Shown: positions 15,511-22,730 of the stretch, piece after piece
Position numbering within the stretch: position 1 is the first letter of the stretch
Layout: each line of letters begins with the position of its first letter
From: Limnoperna fortunei
Lineage: Eukaryota > Mollusca > Bivalvia > Mytilida > Modiolidae
Direction: 5' to 3'
Assembly (NCBI GenBank): GCA_944474755.1
Contig: OX104113.1
Span: 25,672,432-25,736,431, forward strand
DNA length: 64,000 nucleotides
Notes under the pieces: generated by a model
Seen by the model: only the letters and a program-made list of their open reading frames with translations
What the model was told of the DNA's origin: nothing
The model's database searches: none
Program-made: the position numbers and the translations under genes

Positions 15511-15518
15511 CCTTCAGT
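15511..15518. other. Junction between the two arrays
   Basis: Left of the join the sequence follows the 1298-bp unit up to its base 1235 (ATACCT). Right of it the sequence follows the 1339-bp unit from TTCAG onwards. Only one T (15513) can be assigned to both. No transposon, extra filler or target duplication is visible. This fits an end-joining breakpoint, or an artificial assembly join. Confidence 0.85.
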
Positions 15519-15835
15519 AAAGATAACGCCACTCTGAAGATTTAGCATGAAAAGAAAACAAAACAGAATGTAGGCTTGGTGTTTTCCTTTTCCGCGTTCT
15601 ATGCGGATTTAACACGTATATTTTCAAGCGAAACCGATTTCGTCTCCCATTAAATTGCAACTGAGAATTCGTTAAAACGTCGAGAGTTACTAGTATATCG
15701 ATGTTGTATTGCACTTTAAAACGACAGTTATATTTCCCTTAGAATATACTACCATTTCATTAAATATGTACCAAGGCCGTTTACCGAAAATTCGCTTAGG
15801 CATAAGTACCCCAAATAACGAAAATTAAGTATCTT
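15514..15835. other. Spacer before the first tRNA-Tyr (unit 1)
   Basis: This is the Tyr-proximal part of the divergent spacer; in later units it is joined to the region upstream of tRNA-Ile. It holds no gene I can support. The minus-strand 66-codon frame at 15514-15714 opens with GTG and resembles nothing known. The AT-rich stretch just before tRNA-Tyr (about 15814-15834) has no clean TATAAA. Confidence 0.7.
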
Positions 15836-15925
15836 CCCGCGATAGCTCAGTTGGTAGAGCGGAGGACTGTAGTGGAATATTTCATAGTCATCCTTAGGTC
15901 GGTGGTTCAAATCCGCCTCGCGGGA
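15836..15925 (+). tRNA. tRNA-Tyr (GUA), intron-containing, unit 1
   Basis: It delivers tyrosine at UAC and UAU codons in cytosolic translation. Exon 1 is 15836-15872, the 17-nt intron 15873-15889, and exon 2 15890-15925, giving a 73-nt mature tRNA without encoded CCA. The acceptor stem CCCGCGA/TCGCGGG pairs fully, with the C1:G72 pair and A73 typical of eukaryotic tRNA-Tyr. The D stem GCTC/GAGC, anticodon stem GAGGA/TCCTT and T stem GGTGG/CCGCC all form. Loop CTGTAGA places GTA at 34-36, with the intron after position 37 as in animal tRNA-Tyr genes. The A box is near 15843-15854 and the B box GGTTCAAATCC at 15904-15914. Intron-terminal AGTC can pair with exon GACT to extend the anticodon helix. 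All intact copies looked identical to this one. Confidence 0.98.
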
Positions 15926-15928
15926 TAC

Positions 15929-15933
15929 TTTTT
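15929..15933 (+). terminator. Pol III terminator of tRNA-Tyr
   Basis: A run of five T starts three bases after the discriminator base. It is present at the same offset (+415 to +419; +416 to +420 in unit 2) in every unit, including behind the broken gene of unit 5. Confidence 0.9.
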
Positions 15934-15934
15934 G

Positions 15935-15954
15935 TTGTCTTTGTTCAAAGACAA
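15935..15954. other. 9-bp inverted repeat after the tRNA-Tyr terminator
   Basis: TTGTCTTTG (15935-15943) and CAAAGACAA (15946-15954) are exact reverse complements around TT, followed by TTTT. It sits 2 nt after the first terminator and may act as a back-up terminator or read-through hairpin. This is inference from position. Confidence 0.55.
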
Positions 15955-16659
15955 TTTTCTCATGTAATGTCGGCCAGTTTGTGGATCCTGGACGGCCGGA
16001 CCGTTGCTTTAAAATAGCAGATTTCTTATGATTGAAATACACATGCATGCACATCAACTATGGTAAACAACACGAATCGATGAATATTCATGGCGCATTA
16101 ATTACTACATAGGTTTTTGATGGCCTGAGGCGATGTCAAATTGCTGTATAACATAGAGGCTTTCATTACATTCAATCACTGGACGACTTCAAATGATTTG
16201 TTTCGCATTAACAGAGAGCGAGGTAAACAAAAATATGCAGTTTTTAGTCAACTGTACGGCTGTTCAAAGTGCGCTTGGGGTTAAGCATGAACAAACGCCA
16301 TGTAGCGAGAAGCACCATTCGACATGACGTCGACAAAACGTGCATGTAGATGATATTGATCTGGTGAGGAAAAATATACACCACTAATCGTTGCCGTTAT
16401 TGTAGATATACAGCATATACACGTTTAGTCGAAAAACTTGTCCCGTTCTTGCAGAAATTCATCCTGAAGTTAAGTTGACAACTAGCTCCGTTCTCAATGT
16501 GGAGACACACGATTAAGCATCCAACGTTGTATTCAGTTTCGTATAAGATTAAGTAACAAATCAATAACTCGAAGGATTGATCATTTATCGATGAGGTGGA
16601 TTTGCTTCCGAACTGGTCGAGTTTTTCATTATTCCACGGGAAAACGAAAAATGATTGCC

Positions 16660-16666
16660 AAAAAAA
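16660..16666 (-). terminator. Pol III terminator of tRNA-Ile
   Basis: Seven A on the plus strand read as T7 five bases downstream of the tRNA-Ile discriminator base on the minus strand. It is present in every unit. Confidence 0.9.
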
Positions 16667-16671
16667 CTAAT

Positions 16672-16781
16672 TGCTTCGGGTGAGGATCGAACTCACAACC
16701 TCCGCATTCCTCATACTGTGCTGAGCACAGTGAAGGTACTGTCTATAAGTACGGCGCGCTAACCGATTGTGCCACCGGAGC
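16672..16781 (-). tRNA. tRNA-Ile (UAU), intron-containing, unit 1, C4-A69 variant
   Basis: It decodes the rare isoleucine codon AUA. On the minus strand exon 1 is 16781-16744 (38 nt), the 36-nt intron 16743-16708, and exon 2 16707-16672 (36 nt). The mature tRNA of 74 nt has anticodon stem CCGTA/TGCGG, loop CTTATAA with TAT at 34-36, T stem GTGAG/CTCAC and T loop TTCGATC. The layout matches animal tRNA-Ile-UAU, which normally carries an intron at this place. The intron holds a near-perfect palindrome (16715-16731). This copy has T at 16676, which makes a C4-A69 mismatch in the acceptor stem; most copies have a C4-G69 pair. All copies also carry an A12-C23 mismatch in the D stem. Confidence 0.96.
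16715..16731 (-). other. Palindrome inside the tRNA-Ile intron
   Basis: ACTGTGCT and AGCACAGT flank a single central base. In the intron RNA this can form a stem of about 6 bp with a short loop. It is present in every tRNA-Ile copy and would shape either the splicing substrate or the released intron. Confidence 0.75.
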
Positions 16782-17175
16782 AATGTTACAAGATTGCAGT
16801 TTAGTTGTGCTTTTATACGTCAACATTCCAAATCCTCGCGTACACTTGACTTTCAGTAAAGATAACGCCACTCTGAAGATTTAGCATGAAAAGAAAACAA
16901 AACAGAATGTAGGCTTGGTGTTTTCCTTTTCCGCGTTCTATGCGGATTTAACACGTATATTTTCAAGCGAAACCGATTTCGTCTCCCATTAAATTGCAAC
17001 TGAGAATTCGTTAAAACGTCGAGAGTTACTAGTATATCGATGTTGTATTGCACTTTAAAACGACAGTTATATTTCCCTTAGAATATACTACCATTTCATT
17101 AAATATGTACCAAGGCCGTTTACCGAAAATTCGCTTAGGCATAAGTACCCCCAAATAACGAAAATTAAGTATCTT
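16782..17175. other. Divergent spacer between tRNA-Ile and the next tRNA-Tyr (representative)
   Basis: It spans the unit boundary and separates the 5' ends of the two genes (394 bp here because of one extra C, 393 bp in standard units). It contains a TATA-like box for tRNA-Ile at 16811-16817 and diagnostic sites at 16830 and 16837. No other gene is recognised. Confidence 0.75.
16811..16817 (-). promoter_or_regulatory. TATA-like box upstream of tRNA-Ile
   Basis: The plus-strand TTTTATA reads TATAAAA on the minus strand, 30-36 bp upstream of the mature tRNA 5' end. TATA elements near -30 are known to aid TFIIIB placement at tRNA genes in several eukaryotes. It recurs in every unit, but in unit 32 an insertion moves it 73 bp further away. 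Confidence 0.65.
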
Positions 17176-17265
17176 CCCGCGATAGCTCAGTTGGTAGAGC
17201 GGAGGACTGTAGTGGAATATTTCATAGTCATCCTTAGGTCGGTGGTTCAAATCCGCCTCGCGGGA
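17176..17265 (+). tRNA. tRNA-Tyr (GUA), unit 2
   Basis: The gene body matches unit 1. One extra C lies upstream in a run of five C near 17147-17151 (four C in other units), shifting the flank by one base about 25 bp before the gene. Confidence 0.97.
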
Positions 17266-18011
17266 TACTTTTTGTTGTCTTTGTTCAAAGACAATTTTCT
17301 CATGTAATGTCGGCCAGTTTGTGGATCCTGGACGGCCGGACCGTTGCTTTAAAATAGCAGATTTCTTATGATTGAAATACACATGCATGCACATCAACTA
17401 TGGTAAACAACACGAATCGATGAATATTCATGGCGCATTAATTACTACATAGGTTTTTGATGGCCTGAGGCGATGTCAAATTGCTGTATAACATAGAGGC
17501 TTTCATTACATTCAATCACTGGACGACTTCAAATGATTTGTTTCGCATTAACAGAGAGCGAGGTAAACAAAAATATGCAGTTTTTAGTCAACTGTACGGC
17601 TGTTCAAAGTGCGCTTGGGGTTAAGCATGAACAAACGCCATGTAGCGAGAAGCACCATTCGACATGACGTCGACAAAACGTGCATGTAGATGATATTGAT
17701 CTGGTGAGGAAAAATATACACCACTAATCGTTGCCGTTATTGTAGATATACAGCATATACACGTTTAGTCGAAAAACTTGTCCCGTTCTTGCAGAAATTC
17801 ATCCTGAAGTTAAGTTGACAACTAGCTCCGTTCTCAATGTGGAGACACACGATTAAGCATCCAACGTTGTATTCAGTTTCGTATAAGATTAAGTAACAAA
17901 TCAATAACTCGAAGGATTGATCATTTATCGATGAGGTGGATTTGCTTCCGAACTGGTCGAGTTTTTCATTATTCCACGGGAAAACGAAAAATGATTGCCA
18001 AAAAAACTAAT

Positions 18012-18121
18012 TGCTTCGGGTGAGGATCGAACTCACAACCTCCGCATTCCTCATACTGTGCTGAGCACAGTGAAGGTACTGTCTATAAGTACGGCGCGCT
18101 AACCGATTGTGCCACCGGAGC
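18012..18121 (-). tRNA. tRNA-Ile (UAU), unit 2, C4-A69 variant
   Basis: It carries the same acceptor mismatch allele as unit 1 (T on the plus strand at 18016). Confidence 0.95.
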
Positions 18122-18514
18122 AATGTTACAAGATTGCAGTTTAGTTGTGCTTTTATACGTCAACATTCCAAATCCTCGCGTACACTTGACTTTCAGTAAA
18201 GATAACGCCACTCTGAAGATTTAGCATGAAAAGAAAACAAAACAGAATGTAGGCTTGGTGTTTTCCTTTTCCGCGTTCTATGCGGATTTAACACGTATAT
18301 TTTCAAGCGAAACCGATTTCGTCTCCCATTAAATTGCAACTGAGAATTCGTTAAAACGTCGAGAGTTACTAGTATATCGATGTTGTATTGCACTTTAAAA
18401 CGACAGTTATATTTCCCTTAGAATATACTACCATTTCATTAAATATGTACCAAGGCCGTTTACCGAAAATTCGCTTAGGCATAAGTACCCCAAATAACGA
18501 AAATTAAGTATCTT

Positions 18515-18604
18515 CCCGCGATAGCTCAGTTGGTAGAGCGGAGGACTGTAGTGGAATATTTCATAGTCATCCTTAGGTCGGTGGTTCAAATCCGCCTCGC
18601 GGGA
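18515..18604 (+). tRNA. tRNA-Tyr (GUA), unit 3
   Basis: No difference from unit 1 seen in exons, intron or terminator. Confidence 0.97.
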
Positions 18605-19350
18605 TACTTTTTGTTGTCTTTGTTCAAAGACAATTTTCTCATGTAATGTCGGCCAGTTTGTGGATCCTGGACGGCCGGACCGTTGCTTTAAAATAGCAGA
18701 TTTCTTATGATTGAAATACACATGCATGCACATCAACTATGGTAAACAACACGAATCGATGAATATTCATGGCGCATTAATTACTACATAGGTTTTTGAT
18801 GGCCTGAGGCGATGTCAAATTGCTGTATAACATAGAGGCTTTCATTACATTCAATCACTGGACGACTTCAAATGATTTGTTTCGCATTAACAGAGAGCGA
18901 GGTAAACAAAAATATGCAGTTTTTAGTCAACTGTACGGCTGTTCAAAGTGCGCTTGGGGTTAAGCATGAACAAACGCCATGTAGCGAGAAGCACCATTCG
19001 ACATGACGTCGACAAAACGTGCATGTAGATGATATTGATCTGGTGAGGAAAAATATACACCACTAATCGTTGCCGTTATTGTAGATATACAGCATATACA
19101 CGTTTAGTCGAAAAACTTGTCCCGTTCTTGCAGAAATTCATCCTGAAGTTAAGTTGACAACTAGCTCCGTTCTCAATGTGGAGACACACGATTAAGCATC
19201 CAACGTTGTATTCAGTTTCGTATAAGATTAAGTAACAAATCAATAACTCGAAGGATTGATCATTTATCGATGAGGTGGATTTGCTTCCGAACTGGTCGAG
19301 TTTTTCATTATTCCACGGGAAAACGAAAAATGATTGCCAAAAAAACTAAT

Positions 19351-19460
19351 TGCTTCGGGTGAGGATCGAACTCACAACCTCCGCATTCCTCATACTGTGC
19401 TGAGCACAGTGAAGGTACTGTCTATAAGTACGGCGCGCTAACCGATTGTGCCACCGGAGC
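19351..19460 (-). tRNA. tRNA-Ile (UAU), unit 3, C4-A69 variant
   Basis: This is the third consecutive unit with the C4-A69 allele, so units 1-3 form one allele block at the array edge. Confidence 0.95.
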
Positions 19461-19853
19461 AATGTTACAAGATTGCAGTTTAGTTGTGCTTTTATACGTC
19501 AACATTCCAAATCCTCGCGTACACTTGACTTTCAGTAAAGATAACGCCACTCTGAAGATTTAGCATGAAAAGAAAACAAAACAGAATGTAGGCTTGGTGT
19601 TTTCTTTTTCCGCGTTCTATGCGGATTTAACACGTATATTTTCAAGCGAAACCGATTTCGTCTCCCATTAAATTGCAACTGAGAATTCGTTAAAACGTCG
19701 AGAGTTACTAGTATATCGATGTTGTATTGCACTTTAAAACGACAGTTATATTTCCCTTAGAATATACTACCATTTCATTAAATATGTACCAAGGCCGTTT
19801 ACCGAAAATTCGCTTAGGCATAAGTACCCCAAATAACGAAAATTAAGTATCTT

Positions 19854-19943
19854 CCCGCGATAGCTCAGTTGGTAGAGCGGAGGACTGTAGTGGAATATTT
19901 CATAGTCATCCTTAGGTCGGTGGTTCAAATCCGCCTCGCGGGA
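19854..19943 (+). tRNA. tRNA-Tyr (GUA), unit 4
   Basis: Gene unchanged. The unit has a private C-to-T change upstream at 19605. Confidence 0.97.
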
Positions 19944-20689
19944 TACTTTTTGTTGTCTTTGTTCAAAGACAATTTTCTCATGTAATGTCGGCCAGTTTGT
20001 GGATCCTGGACGGCCGGACCGTTGCTTTAAAATAGCAGATTTCTTATGATTGAAATACACATGCATGCACATCAACTATGGTAAACAACACGAATCGATG
20101 AATATTCATGGCGCATTAATTACTACATAGGTTTTTGATGGCCTGAGGCGATGTCAAATTGCTGTATAACATAGAGGCTTTCATTACATTCAATCACTGG
20201 ACGACTTCAAATGATTTGTTTCGCATTAACAGAGAGCGAGGTGAACAAAAATATGCAGTTTTTAGTCAACTGTACGGCTGTTCAAAGTGCGCTTGGGGTT
20301 AAGCATGAACAAACGCCATGTAGCGAGAAGCACCATTCGACATGACGTCGACAAAACGTGCATGTAGATGATATTGATCTGGTGAGGAAAAATATACACC
20401 ACTAATCGTTGCCGTTATTGTAGATATACAGCATATACACGTTTAGTAGAAAAACTTGTCCCGTTCTTGCAGAAATTCATCCTGAAGTTAAGTTGACAAC
20501 TAGCTCCGTTCTCAATGTGGAGACACACGATTAAGCATCCAACGTTGTATTCAGTTTCGTATAAGATTAAGTAACAAATCAATAACTCGAAGGATTGATC
20601 ATTTATCGATGAGGTGGATTTGCTTCCGAACTGGTCGAGTTTTTCATTATTCCACGGGAAAACGAAAAATGATTGCCAAAAAAACTAAT

Positions 20690-20799
20690 TGCTCCGGGTG
20701 AGGATCGAACTCACAACCTCCGCATTCCTCATACTGTGCTGAGCACAGTGAAGGTACTGTCTATAAGTACGGCGCGCTAACCGATTGTGCCACCGGAGC
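20690..20799 (-). tRNA. tRNA-Ile (UAU), unit 4, paired acceptor stem
   Basis: This is the first copy from the left with the fully paired GCTCCGG/CCGGAGC acceptor stem. I take this as the standard form for the array. Confidence 0.96.
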
Positions 20800-21212
20800 A
20801 ATGTTACAAGATTGCAGTTTAGTTGTGCTTTTATACGTCAACATTCCAAATCCTTGCGTACACTTGACTTTCAGTAAAGATAACGCCACTCTGAAGATTT
20901 AGCATGAAAAGAAAACAAAACAGAATGTAGGCTTGGTGTTTTCCTTTTCCGCGTTCTATGCGGATTTAACACGTATATTTTCAAGCGAAACCGATTTCGT
21001 CTCCCATTAAATTGCAACTGAGAATTCGTTAAAACGTCGAGAGTTACTAGTATATCGATGTTGTATTGCACTTTAAAACGACAGTTATATTTCCCTTAGA
21101 ATATACTACCATTTCATTAAATATGTACCAAGGCCGTTTACCGAAAATTCGCTTAGGCATAAGTACCCCAAATAACGAAAATTAAGTATCTTCCCGCGAT
21201 AGCTCAGTTGGT

Positions 21213-21242
21213 AGAGCGGAGGACTGTAGTGGAATATTTCAT
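21213..21242 (+). repeat. Left target-site duplication of the retrocopy
   Basis: Thirty bases running from the tRNA-Tyr D arm into its intron (ending TTTCAT) are repeated exactly at 22701-22730. The first A is ambiguous because it also fits the poly(A) tail, so the duplication is 29 or 30 bp. Confidence 0.95.
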
Positions 21243-21477
21243 GGGGGAGTCGAGTGCACCTTTTTGTGGTTGGACGTTGTTGATATTGCTCCAAGTAATT
21301 CTTGTGTTTCGCTTCTGGATATGGATTATTACCAGCCAGGAATAGCCATACTTACAAGGAATACTGTAAAGTAAGTTATTGAGCTGACTTTATGGAGTTA
21401 AAATAACGATTTAATTGCAATTTTGTGTATTTTGACTGTCCGAATTGAATTGAGGTTATGTGGAGGGACTTTATAGA
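21243..21477 (+). other. Leader of the retrocopy with possible retained intron
   Basis: One frame is open from the first base of the insert to a stop at 21372-21374, including ATG at 21321. A strong splice-donor match, AAA|GTAAGT, lies at 21371. Joining it to the acceptor-like TTTATAG ending at 21476 would put this frame in phase with the 295-aa ORF. The acceptor lacks a good pyrimidine tract, so this is only suggestive. Read as plain 5' UTR, it holds two upstream ATGs: 21321, and 21458, whose short frame overlaps the main start. Confidence 0.5.
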
Positions 21478-22365
21478 ATGGATAAGTTACCAAAGCCGTT
21501 AGTTGCTCTGATAAATAGTATAATAGATGAGTACGATTGTTTTACATGGAACTCTATATATTTAGGAGATAAAATGAGAGTATCATTAATATGGACAAAA
21601 GGTGATTCAGAACGTTTAAACAAAGGAGTAAAGCACAAATCTAAGTCTAGCAAAAACAGAGATAGTAAACGTTTAAAAATCTGGCAAGAGAAACAAGAAG
21701 TTAGTAATTTTATTCTGTCAGAAAGGACTGAGGAAGAGATTGAGAATATTCAGAGTGATATTTCTGACATAGAGATTGAATCTGTAGAAGAATCTGACAC
21801 TATTGACATAAGAACCCCAACGGTAACCTCTTTACAGGTAGCTTCTTTACCTGTTGTCGACAAACCGGTTTTTCAATCGATCGATACTGGACATAAACAA
21901 TGTAGCGATGTCAATACGAAGATAAATATAGAAAGAAATACAGGTTTTACAACAACTACAAAGCTTAAAGATACACAAGTGAATAATGACGTAAATAAGA
22001 GTGCAAATGTGGACAATATCAAGACAGTAGCACCGAAATCAATTATTACTGGTAGAAGTCCATGCACGGATTCTCATTATGAGAAAGTTGTTTTTGGAAG
22101 AACATCAAAAGGAGATTTCGTTATTGGAAAAGTTAAAATGCGAGATATAGTAGTTACGAGGAACATGACGAATGATGAAAACCTGAAACACATCGACAAG
22201 GAGTCTAATAAGTACCAGTATGAGGATTTTATGTCGTACCAGCGGAAATTTAAAGATATCAGAAAAACGGACAATGACGAGTTCAAGATTTACGTTAATG
22301 AAATACCGGAGATGGATAGATACGCAGAGAAATTTCAATTGTGTCCTTGGTGTTTTAAACAGTAA
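21478..22365 (+). CDS. Uncharacterised 295-aa protein ORF in the retrocopy
   Basis: I do not recognise the family and assign no function. The start is ATG at 21478, with A at -3 and G at +4. An upstream in-frame GTG at 21460 is not a credible animal start. Residues 1-40 look folded, with hydrophobic and aromatic positions (LVALINSII, CFTWN, VSLIW). Residues 49-67 are strongly basic (GVKHK...KRLK). A strongly acidic stretch follows (TEEEIENIQ, SVEESD), then a Ser/Thr/Asn-rich, probably disordered middle. The C-terminal third has a hydrophobic and charged block (VVFGRTSKGDFVIGKVKMRD) and ends in C289-P-W-C292, a lone CxxC that might be half of a zinc site. There is no signal peptide or membrane span. 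The frame is unbroken, so the copy is young or selected, but a promoter at the new site is not evident. Confidence 0.6.
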   Translation: MDKLPKPLVALINSIIDEYDCFTWNSIYLGDKMRVSLIWTKGDSERLNKGVKHKSKSSKNRDSKRLKIWQEKQEVSNFILSERTEEEIENIQSDISDIEIESVEESDTIDIRTPTVTSLQVASLPVVDKPVFQSIDTGHKQCSDVNTKINIERNTGFTTTTKLKDTQVNNDVNKSANVDNIKTVAPKSIITGRSPCTDSHYEKVVFGRTSKGDFVIGKVKMRDIVVTRNMTNDENLKHIDKESNKYQYEDFMSYQRKFKDIRKTDNDEFKIYVNEIPEMDRYAEKFQLCPWCFKQ

Positions 22366-22683
22366 ACAATAACGACAGTGGCAATTCAGAGAGTATCATA
22401 TAACAAAACACCTATAACTGTTTTGTGTGTAATTATGTAATAAATTCTGGAATGGCAGTCCGCCGCTTTTGTTACCGTATTAACCAAGAACAGTTTTACT
22501 AGTACATGTAGTAATGATGCGCATCTGTATTTGTTCATTGATTGATGAAATTCAATTTGCTAATTATTTTTAGTTTTCTTTGTGAATGTAGAAGTATATC
22601 GAGACTTAATAATGAGACGATAGTTTTCTAACTGTGATATTTTTGTAAATATATATTCAGTTTGTAAATAAATATTACAAGAT
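22366..22683 (+). other. 3' UTR of the retrocopy
   Basis: AT-rich and without a long frame, it runs from the TAA stop to the poly(A) tail. It fits an ordinary Pol II 3' UTR and gives the copy a defined 3' end. Confidence 0.75.
22667..22672 (+). promoter_or_regulatory. Polyadenylation signal AATAAA
   Basis: A canonical hexamer lies 11 bp before the poly(A) run starting at 22684, the usual spacing for cleavage. It shows that the inserted RNA was a Pol II transcript. Confidence 0.9.
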
Positions 22684-22700
22684 AAAAAAAAAAAAAAAAA
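22684..22700 (+). other. Poly(A) tail of the retrocopy
   Basis: There are seventeen uninterrupted A, plus one more shared with the duplication. An intact tail suggests a recent insertion. Confidence 0.9.
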
Positions 22701-22730
22701 AGAGCGGAGGACTGTAGTGGAATATTTCAT
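22701..22730 (+). repeat. Right target-site duplication of the retrocopy
   Basis: It is an exact copy of 21213-21242 and continues into the remaining tRNA-Tyr intron (AGTC) and exon 2. The size gain of unit 5 (1488 bp) equals insert plus duplication, confirming a clean single event. Confidence 0.95.

Larger units (their letters stand above)
1..15513. repeat. Satellite-like tandem array, 1298-bp unit, about 11.95 copies
   Basis: Head-to-tail copies begin at 1, 1299, 2597, 3895, 5193, 6491, 7789, 9087, 10385, 11683, 12981 and 14279. The last copy stops after 1235 of 1298 bases, where the tRNA array begins. The spacing is exactly 1298 bp throughout, and I saw no substitution or indel between copies by eye. 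The array runs off the left edge, so its true size is unknown. No rRNA, tRNA, snRNA, histone or transposase signature was recognised. It may be a satellite, an array of an unrecognised noncoding RNA, or partly an assembly expansion. Confidence 0.97.
15926..16671. other. 746-bp spacer between convergent tRNA genes (representative)
   Basis: It separates the 3' ends of tRNA-Tyr and tRNA-Ile. It contains the two T-run terminators, a 9-bp inverted repeat close to tRNA-Tyr, a GC-rich dyad region (CGGCC...GGCCG near 15970-16001) and diagnostic substitution sites at 16225 and 16430. No further tRNA, 5S, snRNA or protein gene was recognised. Minus-strand frames here run antisense through tRNA-Tyr and are not credible genes. 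Confidence 0.7.
21243..22700 (+). mobile_element. Polyadenylated mRNA retrocopy (processed insertion)
   Basis: This 1458-bp insert breaks unit 5. It ends in a run of about 17 A preceded by AATAAA, and an exact 30-bp target duplication flanks it. These are the marks of target-primed reverse transcription of a polyadenylated RNA, normally done by LINE machinery acting on another transcript. It starts with five G, as often seen where reverse transcription reaches a capped 5' end. No reverse transcriptase or endonuclease domain is encoded, so it is not an autonomous element. It contains a leader of 235 bp, an uninterrupted 295-aa ORF and a 3' UTR of about 318 bp. The source gene is not in the window. 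A non-autonomous retroposon family is the alternative. Confidence 0.9.

Noticed and set aside
15514..15714. Minus-strand 66-codon frame in each tRNA unit
   Set aside because: GTG start, no domain and no coding context; it lies in the spacer upstream of tRNA-Tyr.
15749..16057. Minus-strand 102-codon frame in each tRNA unit
   Set aside because: It reads antisense straight through tRNA-Tyr (the SPPLYQLSYR part is the tRNA 5' half in reverse). Such frames are a common source of false protein annotations.
17029..17397. Longer 122-codon version of the antisense frame in unit 2
   Set aside because: It is only lengthened by the single extra C near 17150, which shifts the frame; not a gene.
21460..21477. 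GTG start giving a 301-aa version of the retrocopy ORF
   Set aside because: Animal mRNAs do not normally start at GTG, and the ATG at 21478 has a good start context.
21471..22338. Minus-strand frames within the retrocopy
   Set aside because: They are shadows of the plus-strand ORF; the orientation is fixed by AATAAA and the poly(A) tail.
21243..22700. Autonomous LINE or LTR element
   Set aside because: No reverse transcriptase, endonuclease, integrase or long terminal repeats; it is only a polyadenylated copy with one unrelated ORF.
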